Shown here piece by piece: positions 1-8,822 of a DNA stretch of 64,000 bases; the first letter of the stretch is position 1; each line of letters opens with the position of its first letter. The notes beneath the pieces were generated by a model. The model searched no databases, had not been told where the DNA came from, and was given only the letters and a program-made list of their open reading frames with translations. Source of the DNA: an uncultured Acidobacteriota bacterium. GTDB lineage: Bacteria; Acidobacteriota; Terriglobia; Terriglobales; Acidobacteriaceae. The DNA lies in the NCBI GenBank assembly GCA_903873705.1, contig CAIQPK010000072.1:124001-188000 (forward strand), written 5' to 3'. A program made the position numbers and the translations under genes.

Positions 1-20
1 TTGTTGCAGTGCTATGAGAC

Positions 21-45
21 CCAAGGCTGAAGCCTTGGGGTACCC
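21..45. repeat. palindromic intergenic repeat with GGGGTACCC tail
   Basis: Arms CCAAGGCT (21-28) and AGCCTTGG (31-38) form an 8-bp hairpin with a two-base loop. The right arm runs into GGGGTACCC (37-45). The same tail follows unrelated palindromes at 151-191, 23828-23872, 23901-23931, 25305-25336 and near 27600, so this is one member of an interspersed family. Confidence 0.6.
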
Positions 46-150
46 AGAGGCAACAGCCAAGGCCAGGAGAACGCAAAGGGGGGGCAGGGCAAACCATGGT
101 GCGGGTTCCTGACAACGCAAAGTGGGTGGCGGGGCCACGGGGTTCTGGGG

Positions 151-191
151 CCGCCCACTCATGACGGTGGACCGTCATGAATGGGGCACCC
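151..191. repeat. palindromic intergenic repeat with GGGGCACCC tail
   Basis: Perfect 10-bp inverted repeat: TCATGACGGT (159-168), GG, ACCGTCATGA (171-180). It is preceded by CCGCCCAC and followed by ATGGGGCACCC. A near copy with compensating changes in both arms lies at 23828-23872, so the stem is conserved more than its sequence. Confidence 0.7.
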
Positions 192-227
192 GATGTTGTG
201 CAAGCCTGAAATGGGAATGGGGAGGTG

Positions 228-303
228 TGGTGAGCGGGCTGGGGCTCGAACCCAGGACCAACGCCTTAAAAGGGCGATGCTCTACCAACTGAGCTACCCG
301 CTC
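228..303 (-). tRNA. tRNA-Lys (UUU)
   Basis: The reverse complement folds as a complete tRNA. The acceptor stem is GAGCGGG/CCCGCTC, the D-arm GCTC/GAGC, the anticodon loop CTTTTAA (anticodon TTT), the T-loop TTCGAGC, the discriminator base A, and an encoded CCA occupies 228-230. Position 27-43 is a U-U mismatch, which other Lys tRNAs tolerate. It stands alone, divergent from the cellulose cluster. Confidence 0.95.
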
Positions 304-605
304 GTACTCCTTGGTTAGGTTAGCACGGCGGGGTGAGGAAACCGGTGGTTGCGAGGGTAAGTCGAAAGGCGATAACGGCTTAGATAACGCCTAAATAGGT
401 GTAGATTGCTGACCCGATGGTGGCGCTGACTTCGGACAAAAGTACCACCGATGTTTGATTGACTTGGCGGTGACAGAGACGTAGCCTCAGCCCAAGAGTT
501 ATTGCAGCGCAACCCCGCACAGAGTGGGCAATGGGGGCGCTGGCATTGGTGTATTGAAGGTTGGCATCGCTTTAGGGCAAGCTGGACAAAGGATTGAGGC
601 CATAG
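304..605. other. intergenic region upstream of bcsQ
   Basis: About 300 bases between the divergent tRNA-Lys and bcsQ. It probably holds both promoters, but no -35/-10 pair or operator can be singled out by eye. The small open frames here overlap each other on both strands and show no recognisable protein. Confidence 0.4.
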
Positions 606-2834
606 ATGGACCAGATGGAACCCGACAAGATCGACGAGGAGCTGCAGGAAACTCCGGAAGACGTCGCCGTTCTGTATTCATGGGCGAAGCTGCAAGGGGC
701 CAAGTATCGGGATTTTTCGGCATCGCGGCGCGAATATCGCGCGCAGATGCGTCATCGTGCGGCGGAATCGCAGCGCGAAGCGGAACGCAAGGCCCAGGCT
801 GAGGCTGAGAATGCTGCCGCTGCTGCGGAGAAGGCTGCCCGTGAGGCTGAAGAGGCGGCGCGGGTGCATGAACAGGCGGCGAAGATTGCGTCGCGACGGG
901 GAGATTCATCGGTGGAAGAGGCGGCCAGCGCGAAGGCGATGAAGGAAGCGGCGGAACTGGCCCGAAAGGCTTCGGCGGACCGTTTGGAAGCGGCTCGGCG
1001 GGCGGAGGCGGTGGCTGCGGCGGAGGCGGCGGCACGGCGGGAAGAGCGCGAGATGGCTGAAGCCCATGCTTCGGCGCAACGGCAGGCGCAACAGTACCAG
1101 GAATCGGAGATGCGGCGGAGGGCAGCGGCCGGTCCGCAGCCTACGGTGGCCGGCGAGATCAGCGACCCGTACACTATGGATAAATCCTCCATCCGTCCGG
1201 ACCGCGTTTATCACCACCCCGTGGTGGTTCCCCAGGACGACATGCAGCCGGCACGGTACCGGCAGTCGCGGGAAAGGAATGCCTACGTGCCTCCCACAGA
1301 ACCTGTTTACAACGATGCGCCGGATTATGACGACGACGGGCTGGACCCGGCGCGGCGGGCGAGCGATAAGCCGCATCCGCTGCGGAGGGCTTCGGACAAA
1401 AAGCCGCCGACGTCGATACCGGCGTTTGTGACTCCCCAGGCGGAGCTGGTGGGGCTGGATGAACCGAAGTTTGAAGAGCCGGACGGACGTTTTCCGGAAC
1501 CACAGTTTTCGGACCTGCCGCAGAGCCTTCCCATAGCGCCTCGCGCGATGGGAAGCCGTGCGGAGCGGGAGGCTTATGCGGCGCGGGTTTCGCGACGGGG
1601 AGCGTCGAGCACGAAGCGACCGGCAGCGCCCTATCGCACGTACGAGAGTGAGAGCGGCGAGCGGCCGGCGGCGGATACGCGGCCCGCGTACGAGGAGCCG
1701 GTAGAACGGCGTCCGCGTTCGACCAACAGCCTGGTGCCGGACGATCTTCCGGAGCCACGGGTGGAAGCTCGTGCGGAGCCGCGGCCGCGGCAGGACAGCC
1801 GTCCGGCGATTCGTCCGGCGGTGCGTATGCAGGAGACCGAAACCGACGATGTGGTGCCGGCGTGGATCAACAATCCCAAGCCGAAGGCACAGGCGCCTGC
1901 GCCAGTGGCAACTGCTCCTGCACCCAAGCGGACGCCAGTAGCGGCGTCGCCGGTGGAGGATACGCTGCAGCACTCGCGGGAGCGGGTGGCTTCGCGGTGG
2001 TTTGCGCTGAAGGGGGTGTTTGACCAGAGTGCGCAGGACCCGCAGCAGGAGGCGGCGCCGCAGCGTGCGGCCGCGTCACGGGTTCCTCTGCTGACGGTGT
2101 TTTCACTGGCTGGTGGGGTGGGGAAGACGAGCCTGGTGGCGACGCTGGGACGGGCGCTGTCGTCAGTTGGCGAGCGGGTATTGCTGACGGATACGACATC
2201 GCATGGGTTGCTGCCGTTTTACTTTGGCGCGAGCGAACTGCGGCCGGGAGCAGTGCGGACGTTTACACCCCCCGAGGGTAGCCCGGATGCGCCGATCTCG
2301 CTGGTGAGCTATGACGTGAATGAGAAGGTCGGCGATGCGGAGTCGCAGGAGTGGCTGGCTGAGGAGTTGACCAAGAACGGCAAGAACATGCAACGGCTGC
2401 TGGTGGACCTGACTCCGAGCGGAGCGTGGATGGCTCGCAAGCTGGCGCGGATGGGGTCGGTGTTCGTTGTGCCGGTGGCGCCGGACATGAATTCGGTGAT
2501 CAGCTTGCAGGGTGTGGAGAAGTTCTTTTCGACGCTGGTGGATGGCGAAGGGCACGCTGTGGAGCCGTTCTACCTGCTGAACCAGTTTGACGCGGCACTG
2601 CCGTTGCACCTGGATGTGCGCGAGGTGATGCGTCAACAGCTGGGCGACCGGCTGCTGCCGTTTGCGATCCGGCGGTCGCCGTCGGTGTCTGAAGCATTGG
2701 CGGAGGGGATGACGGTGATGGATTACGCTCCGGACTCGACCGTGGCCTCGGACTACGGAAACCTGGTGTCATGGGTGAGAGCCCAGGCGCCGGTGGTGAC
2801 GGGGTTGAAGAAGGCTCGCTGGAGTGAGCGATGA
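606..2834 (+). CDS. bcsQ: BcsQ-like cellulose biosynthesis ATPase (MinD/ParA family)
   Basis: 742 aa, roughly three times the length of enterobacterial BcsQ. The C-terminal domain (about residues 490-735) is a P-loop ATPase with AGGVGKTS around K507 and the BcsQ-type sequence SLVATLGRALSSVGERVLL. In the family it helps place and assemble the cellulose synthase complex at the inner membrane. Residues 19-38 (DVAVLYSWAKL...YRDFS) resemble the small protein BcsR, suggesting a fused BcsR-like element. An Ala/Glu/Arg-rich coiled coil follows (about 50-185), then a long Pro/Arg-rich, probably disordered linker. It is first in the bcs cluster, and its stop overlaps the bcsAB start (ATGA), implying translational coupling. 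ATG at 606 is the first start that keeps the conserved N-terminus. The BcsQ assignment is firm; the BcsR-like element is inference. Confidence 0.88.
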   Translation: MDQMEPDKIDEELQETPEDVAVLYSWAKLQGAKYRDFSASRREYRAQMRHRAAESQREAERKAQAEAENAAAAAEKAAREAEEAARVHEQAAKIASRRGDSSVEEAASAKAMKEAAELARKASADRLEAARRAEAVAAAEAAARREEREMAEAHASAQRQAQQYQESEMRRRAAAGPQPTVAGEISDPYTMDKSSIRPDRVYHHPVVVPQDDMQPARYRQSRERNAYVPPTEPVYNDAPDYDDDGLDPARRASDKPHPLRRASDKKPPTSIPAFVTPQAELVGLDEPKFEEPDGRFPEPQFSDLPQSLPIAPRAMGSRAEREAYAARVSRRGASSTKRPAAPYRTYESESGERPAADTRPAYEEPVERRPRSTNSLVPDDLPEPRVEARAEPRPRQDSRPAIRPAVRMQETETDDVVPAWINNPKPKAQAPAPVATAPAPKRTPVAASPVEDTLQHSRERVASRWFALKGVFDQSAQDPQQEAAPQRAAASRVPLLTVFSLAGGVGKTSLVATLGRALSSVGERVLLTDTTSHGLLPFYFGASELRPGAVRTFTPPEGSPDAPISLVSYDVNEKVGDAESQEWLAEELTKNGKNMQRLLVDLTPSGAWMARKLARMGSVFVVPVAPDMNSVISLQGVEKFFSTLVDGEGHAVEPFYLLNQFDAALPLHLDVREVMRQQLGDRLLPFAIRRSPSVSEALAEGMTVMDYAPDSTVASDYGNLVSWVRAQAPVVTGLKKARWSER

Positions 2835-5800
2835 CCCGGTCTCCACTATGGAGAGAGTTTGAGTCAGGTGATGGGCCCCTGCTGGTGTTGCTTCGCTTCA
2901 TGATCCTGGCGGGCGGCGGGGTGTTCCTGATTTTTGCGGGGGCCCTGGAACTGACGTGGCCGCAGCAGGCGTTGATGGGCCTGGTGATGCTGGTGATCTC
3001 GATCTGGATGGATCGCGCGTCGACGTCGTACCTGGTAACGCTGACGCTGATGATCATGTCGTGCTTTGCGACGTTCCGGTATGGGTACTGGCGTATTACG
3101 ACGGTGATCAAGTTTTTTGCCGACCCGGGGACGAAGTGGACGCCGCTGGATGCGTTTTTTATCTGCCTGCTGGTGGGTGCGGAAGGGTACTCCTTTGCGA
3201 TTCTGGCGCTGGGATTCCTGCAGACGCTGTGGCCGCTGCGGCGGACGCCTGTGCCGCTGCCGGAGGATACCGACGAGTGGCCTGAAGTGGATCTGCTGAT
3301 TCCGAGCTACAACGAGCCGTTGAACATTGTGCGGTACACCGCGCTGGCGGCGATGAATATCGACTGGCCAGCTGACAAGCTGAATGTGTACATCCTGGAT
3401 GACGGCAAGCGCGAAGAGTTCCGTGCGTTTGCTGAAGAAGCCGGCATCGGCTACATGACGCGGGACGATAATGCGCACGCCAAGGCGGGCAATATCAATC
3501 GCGCCCTGGAGCGGCTGGAAGCGCCGTTTGTGGCGATCTTCGATTGCGACCACGTGCCGACGCGGAGCTTTCTGCAGCTGACGATGGGCTGGTTCAATCG
3601 CGACAAGAACCTGGGGCTGTTGCAGACGCCGCACCATTTTTACTCGCCCGATCCCTTTGAGCGGAACCTGGACCAGTTCCGGACGATTCCGAATGAGGGC
3701 GAACTGTTCTACGGCATTGTGCAGGACGGCAACGACTTCTGGAACGCGACGTTCTTCTGCGGATCGTGCGCGGTAATCCGGCGGACGGCGATCGATGAGA
3801 TTGGCGGGATCGCGGTGGAGACGGTGACCGAAGATGCGCATACGTCTCTGCGCATGCAGATGAACGGATGGAACACGGCGTACATCAACATTCCGCAGGC
3901 GGCGGGTTTGGCTACCGAGCGGCTGAGTGGACATGTGAAGCAGCGTATTCGCTGGGCGCGTGGCATGATCCAGATTCTGCGCACGGACAATCCGCTGTTT
4001 GCTACGGGTCTGGGGGCGTTCCAGCGGCTATGCTACTTCAACGCGATGACGCACTTTATGTACGCGTTTCCGCGGCTGATCTTTTTGACTTCGCCGCTGA
4101 TCTACCTGGTGCTGGGGCATACGAATATTCCGGGCTACTGGGCTGCGATTTTTGCGTACGCACTGCCTCACCTGGTGCTTTCAAACATTACGAACTCGCG
4201 CATCCAGGGGCAGCATCGGCACTCGTTCTGGAACGAGATTTACGAGACCGTTCTGGCGCCTTATATTTTCCTGCCCACCATGATGGCGCTGATCAATCCG
4301 AAGCTGGGCAGCTTTAACGTGACGGCGAAGGGCGGCGTGGTGAACAAGAGCTTCTTCGACACGCGCATCGCGCAGCCGTTCCTGGTGCTGCTGGGGTTGA
4401 ACTTTGTCGGCATTGTCTGCGGGTTCTTCCGGTTCTTCCAGTTTCCGGGAGCGCACATTCCGCCCGTGTTCAACAGCGGCGGCAACGCGATCCTGGATGC
4501 GATTGCGAACCTGCCGGATACGATTGTTAACATTCCGGCGAATTTGTTTGATGGCGACCATCCTGGAACGATCGTGATGAACCTGATCTGGACGGTGTTC
4601 AACATTGTGATCCTGGGCGTGGCTACGGCCGTGGCGTGGGAGAGTCAACAGCGCCGGCAGACGGTGCGCGTGACGATGGCGGTGCCTGCGAACGTGATGC
4701 TGCCCGATGGGACGATGGTGGAAGGCGTGACGATGGACCTTTCGAGCGGCGGCGTGATGATGCGGACCGAGACGGAGATTACGCATCCGCCGGGGACGAT
4801 TATTCAGCTGGTGTTCCCGGTTCTGGATGGCGATGCGACGTTGCCGGCCACGATTGTGGCGATCGACGACGACCGGACTCTGCGGGCTTACTTCAATCCG
4901 CTGAATATGCAGGAAGAGGAAGCGCTGACGATGGTGCTGTACTCGCGGGCCGATACGTGGCTGGGGTGGGGCGAGACGAGAGAACCGGATAAGCCACTAC
5001 TGAGTTTATGGCGCATCCTGCAACTCTCTTACCATGGGCTTATGCAAACCGCACGAGGCATGATGAAAAGCACAAAGAAATCATCGAAGGGCAAACTGGC
5101 CACGAGCGTTGTGCCCCTGTTGCTGATGTTGGCTGTACTTCCGGGGCTGGGTATGAAGGCGCGGGCGCAGGTTGCGCCACCAGCGCTGACGGCGGGTGTT
5201 CCACCGACGACGCAGACGTCGGGGGTGGATGGCGGTGTGCCGGTTCGGGCGGTGCCTGCGGGTACGTTCGACAACATTTTTACGCTGGCTGATGTGGGCC
5301 CCGCGGAGACGATTGTGCTGCGCGGTGTGGATGCTTACCACTCGGTTTACTTTTCGGTTCCGCAGACGCAGATTGTCAAGACTGCTACGCTGAAGCTGCA
5401 TTATCACTTCTCGCCCGGACTCCTGCCGGCGCTGAGCCACTTGAAGGTAAGCATCAACGGCACGCTGTTTGCGACGCTGCCGGTGGTGAACGGACCTTCG
5501 GTGCCCGTGCAGGATAACGCCGACGGCAAGACCCCCGCGCAGTCGGCCGTGGTGGTTTCAAATGAGAACAGTGCTGTGATGGAGGCGACGCTGAGCATGC
5601 CCGCAGAGATGCTGGTGCATGACAACGAGCTGACGTTTGAATTTATTGGTCACTACACCCTGCAGTGCGAAGACCCTTCGCATACGACGCTGTGGGGCCA
5701 TGTGGATTCGAACTCGAGCATTGAGCTGGCGGGCTCGCTGCTGCCTTTGCAGAACGATCTGAAGCTGCTGCCGCTGCCTTTTTACGATGGGGCGGTGAAT

Positions 5801-7435
5801 CTGCATCCGTCGGTGCCGCTGGTGTTTTTGAGCCAGCCCTCGGCGAAGGGAATGCAGGCGGCGGGGATCGTGTCGTCGTGGTTTGGCGTGTTGACGGATT
5901 ATCACGCGGTGCGCTTTCCGGTGACGTTCGGATCGATTCCGCAGGGCAATGCGATTGTGTTTGCGGAGAGCGCGTCGCAGTTGCCGGCGTCGCTGGGGAT
6001 TAGTGCGAGTTCCGGGCCGACGATTGCGATGCGGACTAATCCTTACGATCCGTATTCCAAGATTCTGGTGCTGGTCGGGGATACTCCCGAGGACCTGCTG
6101 ACCGCTGCCAAGGTGTTGACGCTGCAGCGGGACCAGTTGGCCGGGGACATACAGACGGTACGGCTGGCGCAGGATGTGAAGCGAAGGCAGCCCGACGACG
6201 CTCCTCGCTGGATGAGTACCGACCCGAAACATATTGTGACTCTGGGCGATATTGCCCAGCAGGGAGACTTGCAGGGTGACAGCAGTGTGCCGATCACGGT
6301 GTATGCGCGGCTGCCGCCGGATCTTTATTACGGTGCTCGGCAGAACCTCGCGTTCCAGATGAACTATCGCTACAACGCGATACCGCTGGCGAATGAGAGC
6401 ACGCTGCAGGTGTATCAGAATGGCGCTTACGTGAGTTCGACTCCGATGCCGCATACGGACAAGGCGTCGGTGGACTTGCGGACGGTGATACCGATTCCGG
6501 TTGTGGACATGCGGCCGTTTTCGAACTCGCTGATGATGCGGTTTATTTTCCAGATTGCGAAGAAGGGCCGCTGCCTGGATACGGCTCCGATGAACTTGCA
6601 GGGCGCGGTGCGCAAGAGCTCTTACCTGGACATCAGCGATATTCCGCACTGGACGCAGATGCCGAACCTGGAGATTTTTGCGAACGCGGGCTACCCGTTT
6701 ACGCGGATGGCTGATCTATCGGATACGGCGGTGGTGCTGCCGGATACGCCGACGCCCGAGGAACTGGAGCTTTACCTGACACTGATGGGACACTTTGGCG
6801 CGCAGACCGGTTACCCGGTGCTGAACGTGACGGTGACCAATGCTGACGGGATCAAGAACGACAGCTCGAAGGACTACCTGATGCTGGGCACGGTGGACGA
6901 TATGTCGGGTGCGATTGCGAAGGTGGGCGAAGGACTGCCGGTGAAGATACAGAACGGCGGACTGAAGATCGAAGACACGACGGGCTTCTTTACGGCGATC
7001 CAGAATGCATGGTGGATTGTGCCTAGCTCGGACCGTGTGGAAAGCGGCAAGCTGGAGACGGCGGGCGAACTCCCTGAGGCGCTGGTTGAGGGAATCGAAT
7101 GGCCGCGGGGAAGCAGCAAGTCCGTGGTGATGATCGCGCTGCGGGACAAGTCGGTTGTGCCCAACTTCCTTTCGGTGTTCCTGAAGACGTCGCAGTCGTC
7201 GGACATTTCGGGGTCGGTGAGTGTGTTGAAGGGGGCACGGTTTGCGTCGTACCGCATCGGCAACGATGTGTACCACGTGGGGTCGCTGTCTCCGCTGATC
7301 CAGATCCAGATATTGTTCTCGCAGTTTCCGTGGCTACCGGTGATTGCGGCGGTGCTGGCGTGCTTCCTGATGGCGGTGCTGCTGCGCGCGATGTTGCGGC
7401 GGCGGGCGCGGAGGCGGTTGCTGGGTGAGGATTAG
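2831..7435 (+). CDS. bcsA: BcsA-BcsB fusion, cellulose synthase
   Basis: 1534 aa. The BcsA half (about 1-735) has N-terminal membrane helices and then a GT2 domain with D190/D191, DxD (D238-C-D240), TED (333-335) and QRIRW (371-375), the signature of processive UDP-glucose-using synthases. More membrane helices follow, then a PilZ domain with RxxxR (609-613) and DLSSGG (636-641), which binds cyclic di-GMP. From about residue 750 there is a basic stretch, a hydrophobic segment and Ala-Gln-Ala-like cleavage residues. This looks like a signal peptide left inside the fusion, and it opens the BcsB half (periplasmic carbohydrate-binding and flavodoxin-like domains), which ends in a C-terminal membrane anchor (about 1500-1525). 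Fused BcsAB is known from acetic acid bacteria. It polymerises glucan and threads it across the inner membrane. Activity should depend on cyclic di-GMP. Confidence 0.95.
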   Translation: MTRSPLWREFESGDGPLLVLLRFMILAGGGVFLIFAGALELTWPQQALMGLVMLVISIWMDRASTSYLVTLTLMIMSCFATFRYGYWRITTVIKFFADPGTKWTPLDAFFICLLVGAEGYSFAILALGFLQTLWPLRRTPVPLPEDTDEWPEVDLLIPSYNEPLNIVRYTALAAMNIDWPADKLNVYILDDGKREEFRAFAEEAGIGYMTRDDNAHAKAGNINRALERLEAPFVAIFDCDHVPTRSFLQLTMGWFNRDKNLGLLQTPHHFYSPDPFERNLDQFRTIPNEGELFYGIVQDGNDFWNATFFCGSCAVIRRTAIDEIGGIAVETVTEDAHTSLRMQMNGWNTAYINIPQAAGLATERLSGHVKQRIRWARGMIQILRTDNPLFATGLGAFQRLCYFNAMTHFMYAFPRLIFLTSPLIYLVLGHTNIPGYWAAIFAYALPHLVLSNITNSRIQGQHRHSFWNEIYETVLAPYIFLPTMMALINPKLGSFNVTAKGGVVNKSFFDTRIAQPFLVLLGLNFVGIVCGFFRFFQFPGAHIPPVFNSGGNAILDAIANLPDTIVNIPANLFDGDHPGTIVMNLIWTVFNIVILGVATAVAWESQQRRQTVRVTMAVPANVMLPDGTMVEGVTMDLSSGGVMMRTETEITHPPGTIIQLVFPVLDGDATLPATIVAIDDDRTLRAYFNPLNMQEEEALTMVLYSRADTWLGWGETREPDKPLLSLWRILQLSYHGLMQTARGMMKSTKKSSKGKLATSVVPLLLMLAVLPGLGMKARAQVAPPALTAGVPPTTQTSGVDGGVPVRAVPAGTFDNIFTLADVGPAETIVLRGVDAYHSVYFSVPQTQIVKTATLKLHYHFSPGLLPALSHLKVSINGTLFATLPVVNGPSVPVQDNADGKTPAQSAVVVSNENSAVMEATLSMPAEMLVHDNELTFEFIGHYTLQCEDPSHTTLWGHVDSNSSIELAGSLLPLQNDLKLLPLPFYDGAVNLHPSVPLVFLSQPSAKGMQAAGIVSSWFGVLTDYHAVRFPVTFGSIPQGNAIVFAESASQLPASLGISASSGPTIAMRTNPYDPYSKILVLVGDTPEDLLTAAKVLTLQRDQLAGDIQTVRLAQDVKRRQPDDAPRWMSTDPKHIVTLGDIAQQGDLQGDSSVPITVYARLPPDLYYGARQNLAFQMNYRYNAIPLANESTLQVYQNGAYVSSTPMPHTDKASVDLRTVIPIPVVDMRPFSNSLMMRFIFQIAKKGRCLDTAPMNLQGAVRKSSYLDISDIPHWTQMPNLEIFANAGYPFTRMADLSDTAVVLPDTPTPEELELYLTLMGHFGAQTGYPVLNVTVTNADGIKNDSSKDYLMLGTVDDMSGAIAKVGEGLPVKIQNGGLKIEDTTGFFTAIQNAWWIVPSSDRVESGKLETAGELPEALVEGIEWPRGSSKSVVMIALRDKSVVPNFLSVFLKTSQSSDISGSVSVLKGARFASYRIGNDVYHVGSLSPLIQIQILFSQFPWLPVIAAVLACFLMAVLLRAMLRRRARRRLLGED

Positions 7436-7466
7436 CTGGGTGTCGGGGAAGCAGGGAGGCAGCAGG

Positions 7467-8645
7467 ATGTTGAACGTCGGCTGGATGAAGGGCAAGATTG
7501 CTCTGCGGCAGGCGATGACGGCCGTGCTGGTGCTGACGTGCTGCTTGCAGGGCGGCTGCCGGGCGGAGGCGCCGTGGCCGCTGTGGGACGCGTATGCGCA
7601 GAAGTTCATGGACGACCAGGGGCGGGTGATCGACCACTCCGGGGGCGACCGGACGACCACCGAGGGCGAGGCGTATGCGATGTTCTTCGCGCTGGTTGCG
7701 GGAGACCGGTCGCGGTTTGACAAGCTGGTGAAGTGGACCGAGGAGAACCTGGCGCAGGGCGATTTGACCGCTCGGCTGCCGGCTTGGAGCTGGGGCAAGG
7801 CACCGGATGGGAGCTGGAAGATTCTGGATAACCATCCGGCGTCGGATGCGGACCTGTGGATGGCTTATGCGCTGTGCGAGGCGGGGCGGCTGTGGAAGTA
7901 TCCGCGGTATGAGAAGCTGGGCGACCTGATGGCGTCGCGGGTGGCTCAGCAGGAGGTGGTGCTGGTCCCTGGGGTGGGGACGCTGCTGATTCCGGGGGCT
8001 GAGGGATTCCATCCGGACGAGACGACGTGGTTTGTGAACCCGAGCTACATGCCTCCGCAGCTGCTGGAGTATTTTGCGAAGCGGAACCCTGCGGCGCCGT
8101 GGGGATCGGTGCTGGAGAGTTTGCCGGCGGTGGTGCATACGGATGGCGGCTTTGTGATGGATTGGGTGAAGGCGGGGGGAAGCGGGGTGCAGGCTTCGGT
8201 GAGTCCGGCGAAGCTGGTGAATGGGCCTTCGACGGACGCGCCGGTGGGGAGTTATGACGCAATACGGGTTTATCTGTGGCTGGGTATGGCCGATCCGAAT
8301 ACGCCGGGGGTCACTGCAGGGATGCAGGAGCTGGGTGGGATGATGGCTTATTTGAAGGCGCACCCTTTCCCTCCGCAGAGCGTGGATGCGACGGGTAAGG
8401 TGCTGTCGCCGGACGCGCCGGTGGGGTTTTCTGCTGCGGTGATACCCTATCTTCATACCCTTGGCATGAAGTCTGAAGAGCGTACGCAGAGCGACCGGAT
8501 GATTGCTCTACGGGACGACAAGACCGGCCTGTTCGGACGGGATGTGGCTTACTACGACCAAAATCTGGCGCTGTTTGCGACGGGGTGGACGGAGCAGCGG
8601 TTTCGGTTTGAGAAGGATGGGAAGCTGCGCTTGAAGTGGAAATGA
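7467..8645 (+). CDS. bcsZ: BcsZ endo-1,4-glucanase, glycoside hydrolase family 8
   Basis: 392 aa from ATG 7467, chosen because GGAGG lies 7 bases upstream. An in-frame GTG at 7425 overlaps bcsAB and has no better site. The N-terminus is a signal peptide (basic residues, then MTAVLVLTCCLQGG). The mature protein shows the GH8 pattern of BcsZ: TTEGEAY with the probable catalytic acid E66, and SDADLW with D127/D129 in the conserved Asp region, followed by AYALCEAGRLW. In other bacteria BcsZ is a periplasmic endoglucanase that trims the nascent chain and influences fibre formation. Its position between bcsAB and bcsC is the usual one. Confidence 0.92.
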   Translation: MLNVGWMKGKIALRQAMTAVLVLTCCLQGGCRAEAPWPLWDAYAQKFMDDQGRVIDHSGGDRTTTEGEAYAMFFALVAGDRSRFDKLVKWTEENLAQGDLTARLPAWSWGKAPDGSWKILDNHPASDADLWMAYALCEAGRLWKYPRYEKLGDLMASRVAQQEVVLVPGVGTLLIPGAEGFHPDETTWFVNPSYMPPQLLEYFAKRNPAAPWGSVLESLPAVVHTDGGFVMDWVKAGGSGVQASVSPAKLVNGPSTDAPVGSYDAIRVYLWLGMADPNTPGVTAGMQELGGMMAYLKAHPFPPQSVDATGKVLSPDAPVGFSAAVIPYLHTLGMKSEERTQSDRMIALRDDKTGLFGRDVAYYDQNLALFATGWTEQRFRFEKDGKLRLKWK

Positions 8646-8822
8646 TGGGCGATGAGGTGCAATGGGGCCGGAGTGGGGACGAGCTGAGTAACCCGGACGG
8701 GCGGTACGGAAGCCTGAAAAACCCAACAAACGTCGCACAAAAAGCGGTAAGCTTCATAAACCAGCTGGTTTGTCTCCGATGAGGACGATGCGCGGGGGCA
8801 GGCGGGCGGACAAAGAGTTGCG

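Noticed and set aside
906-1973. Long open frame on the minus strand opposite bcsQ
   Set aside because: Arg/His-rich translation and no motifs. It is the mirror of a GC-rich gene, whose opposite strand rarely has stops.
5558-6649. Long minus-strand open frame opposite bcsAB
   Set aside because: Same reason; the coding frame of BcsB is clear on the plus strand.
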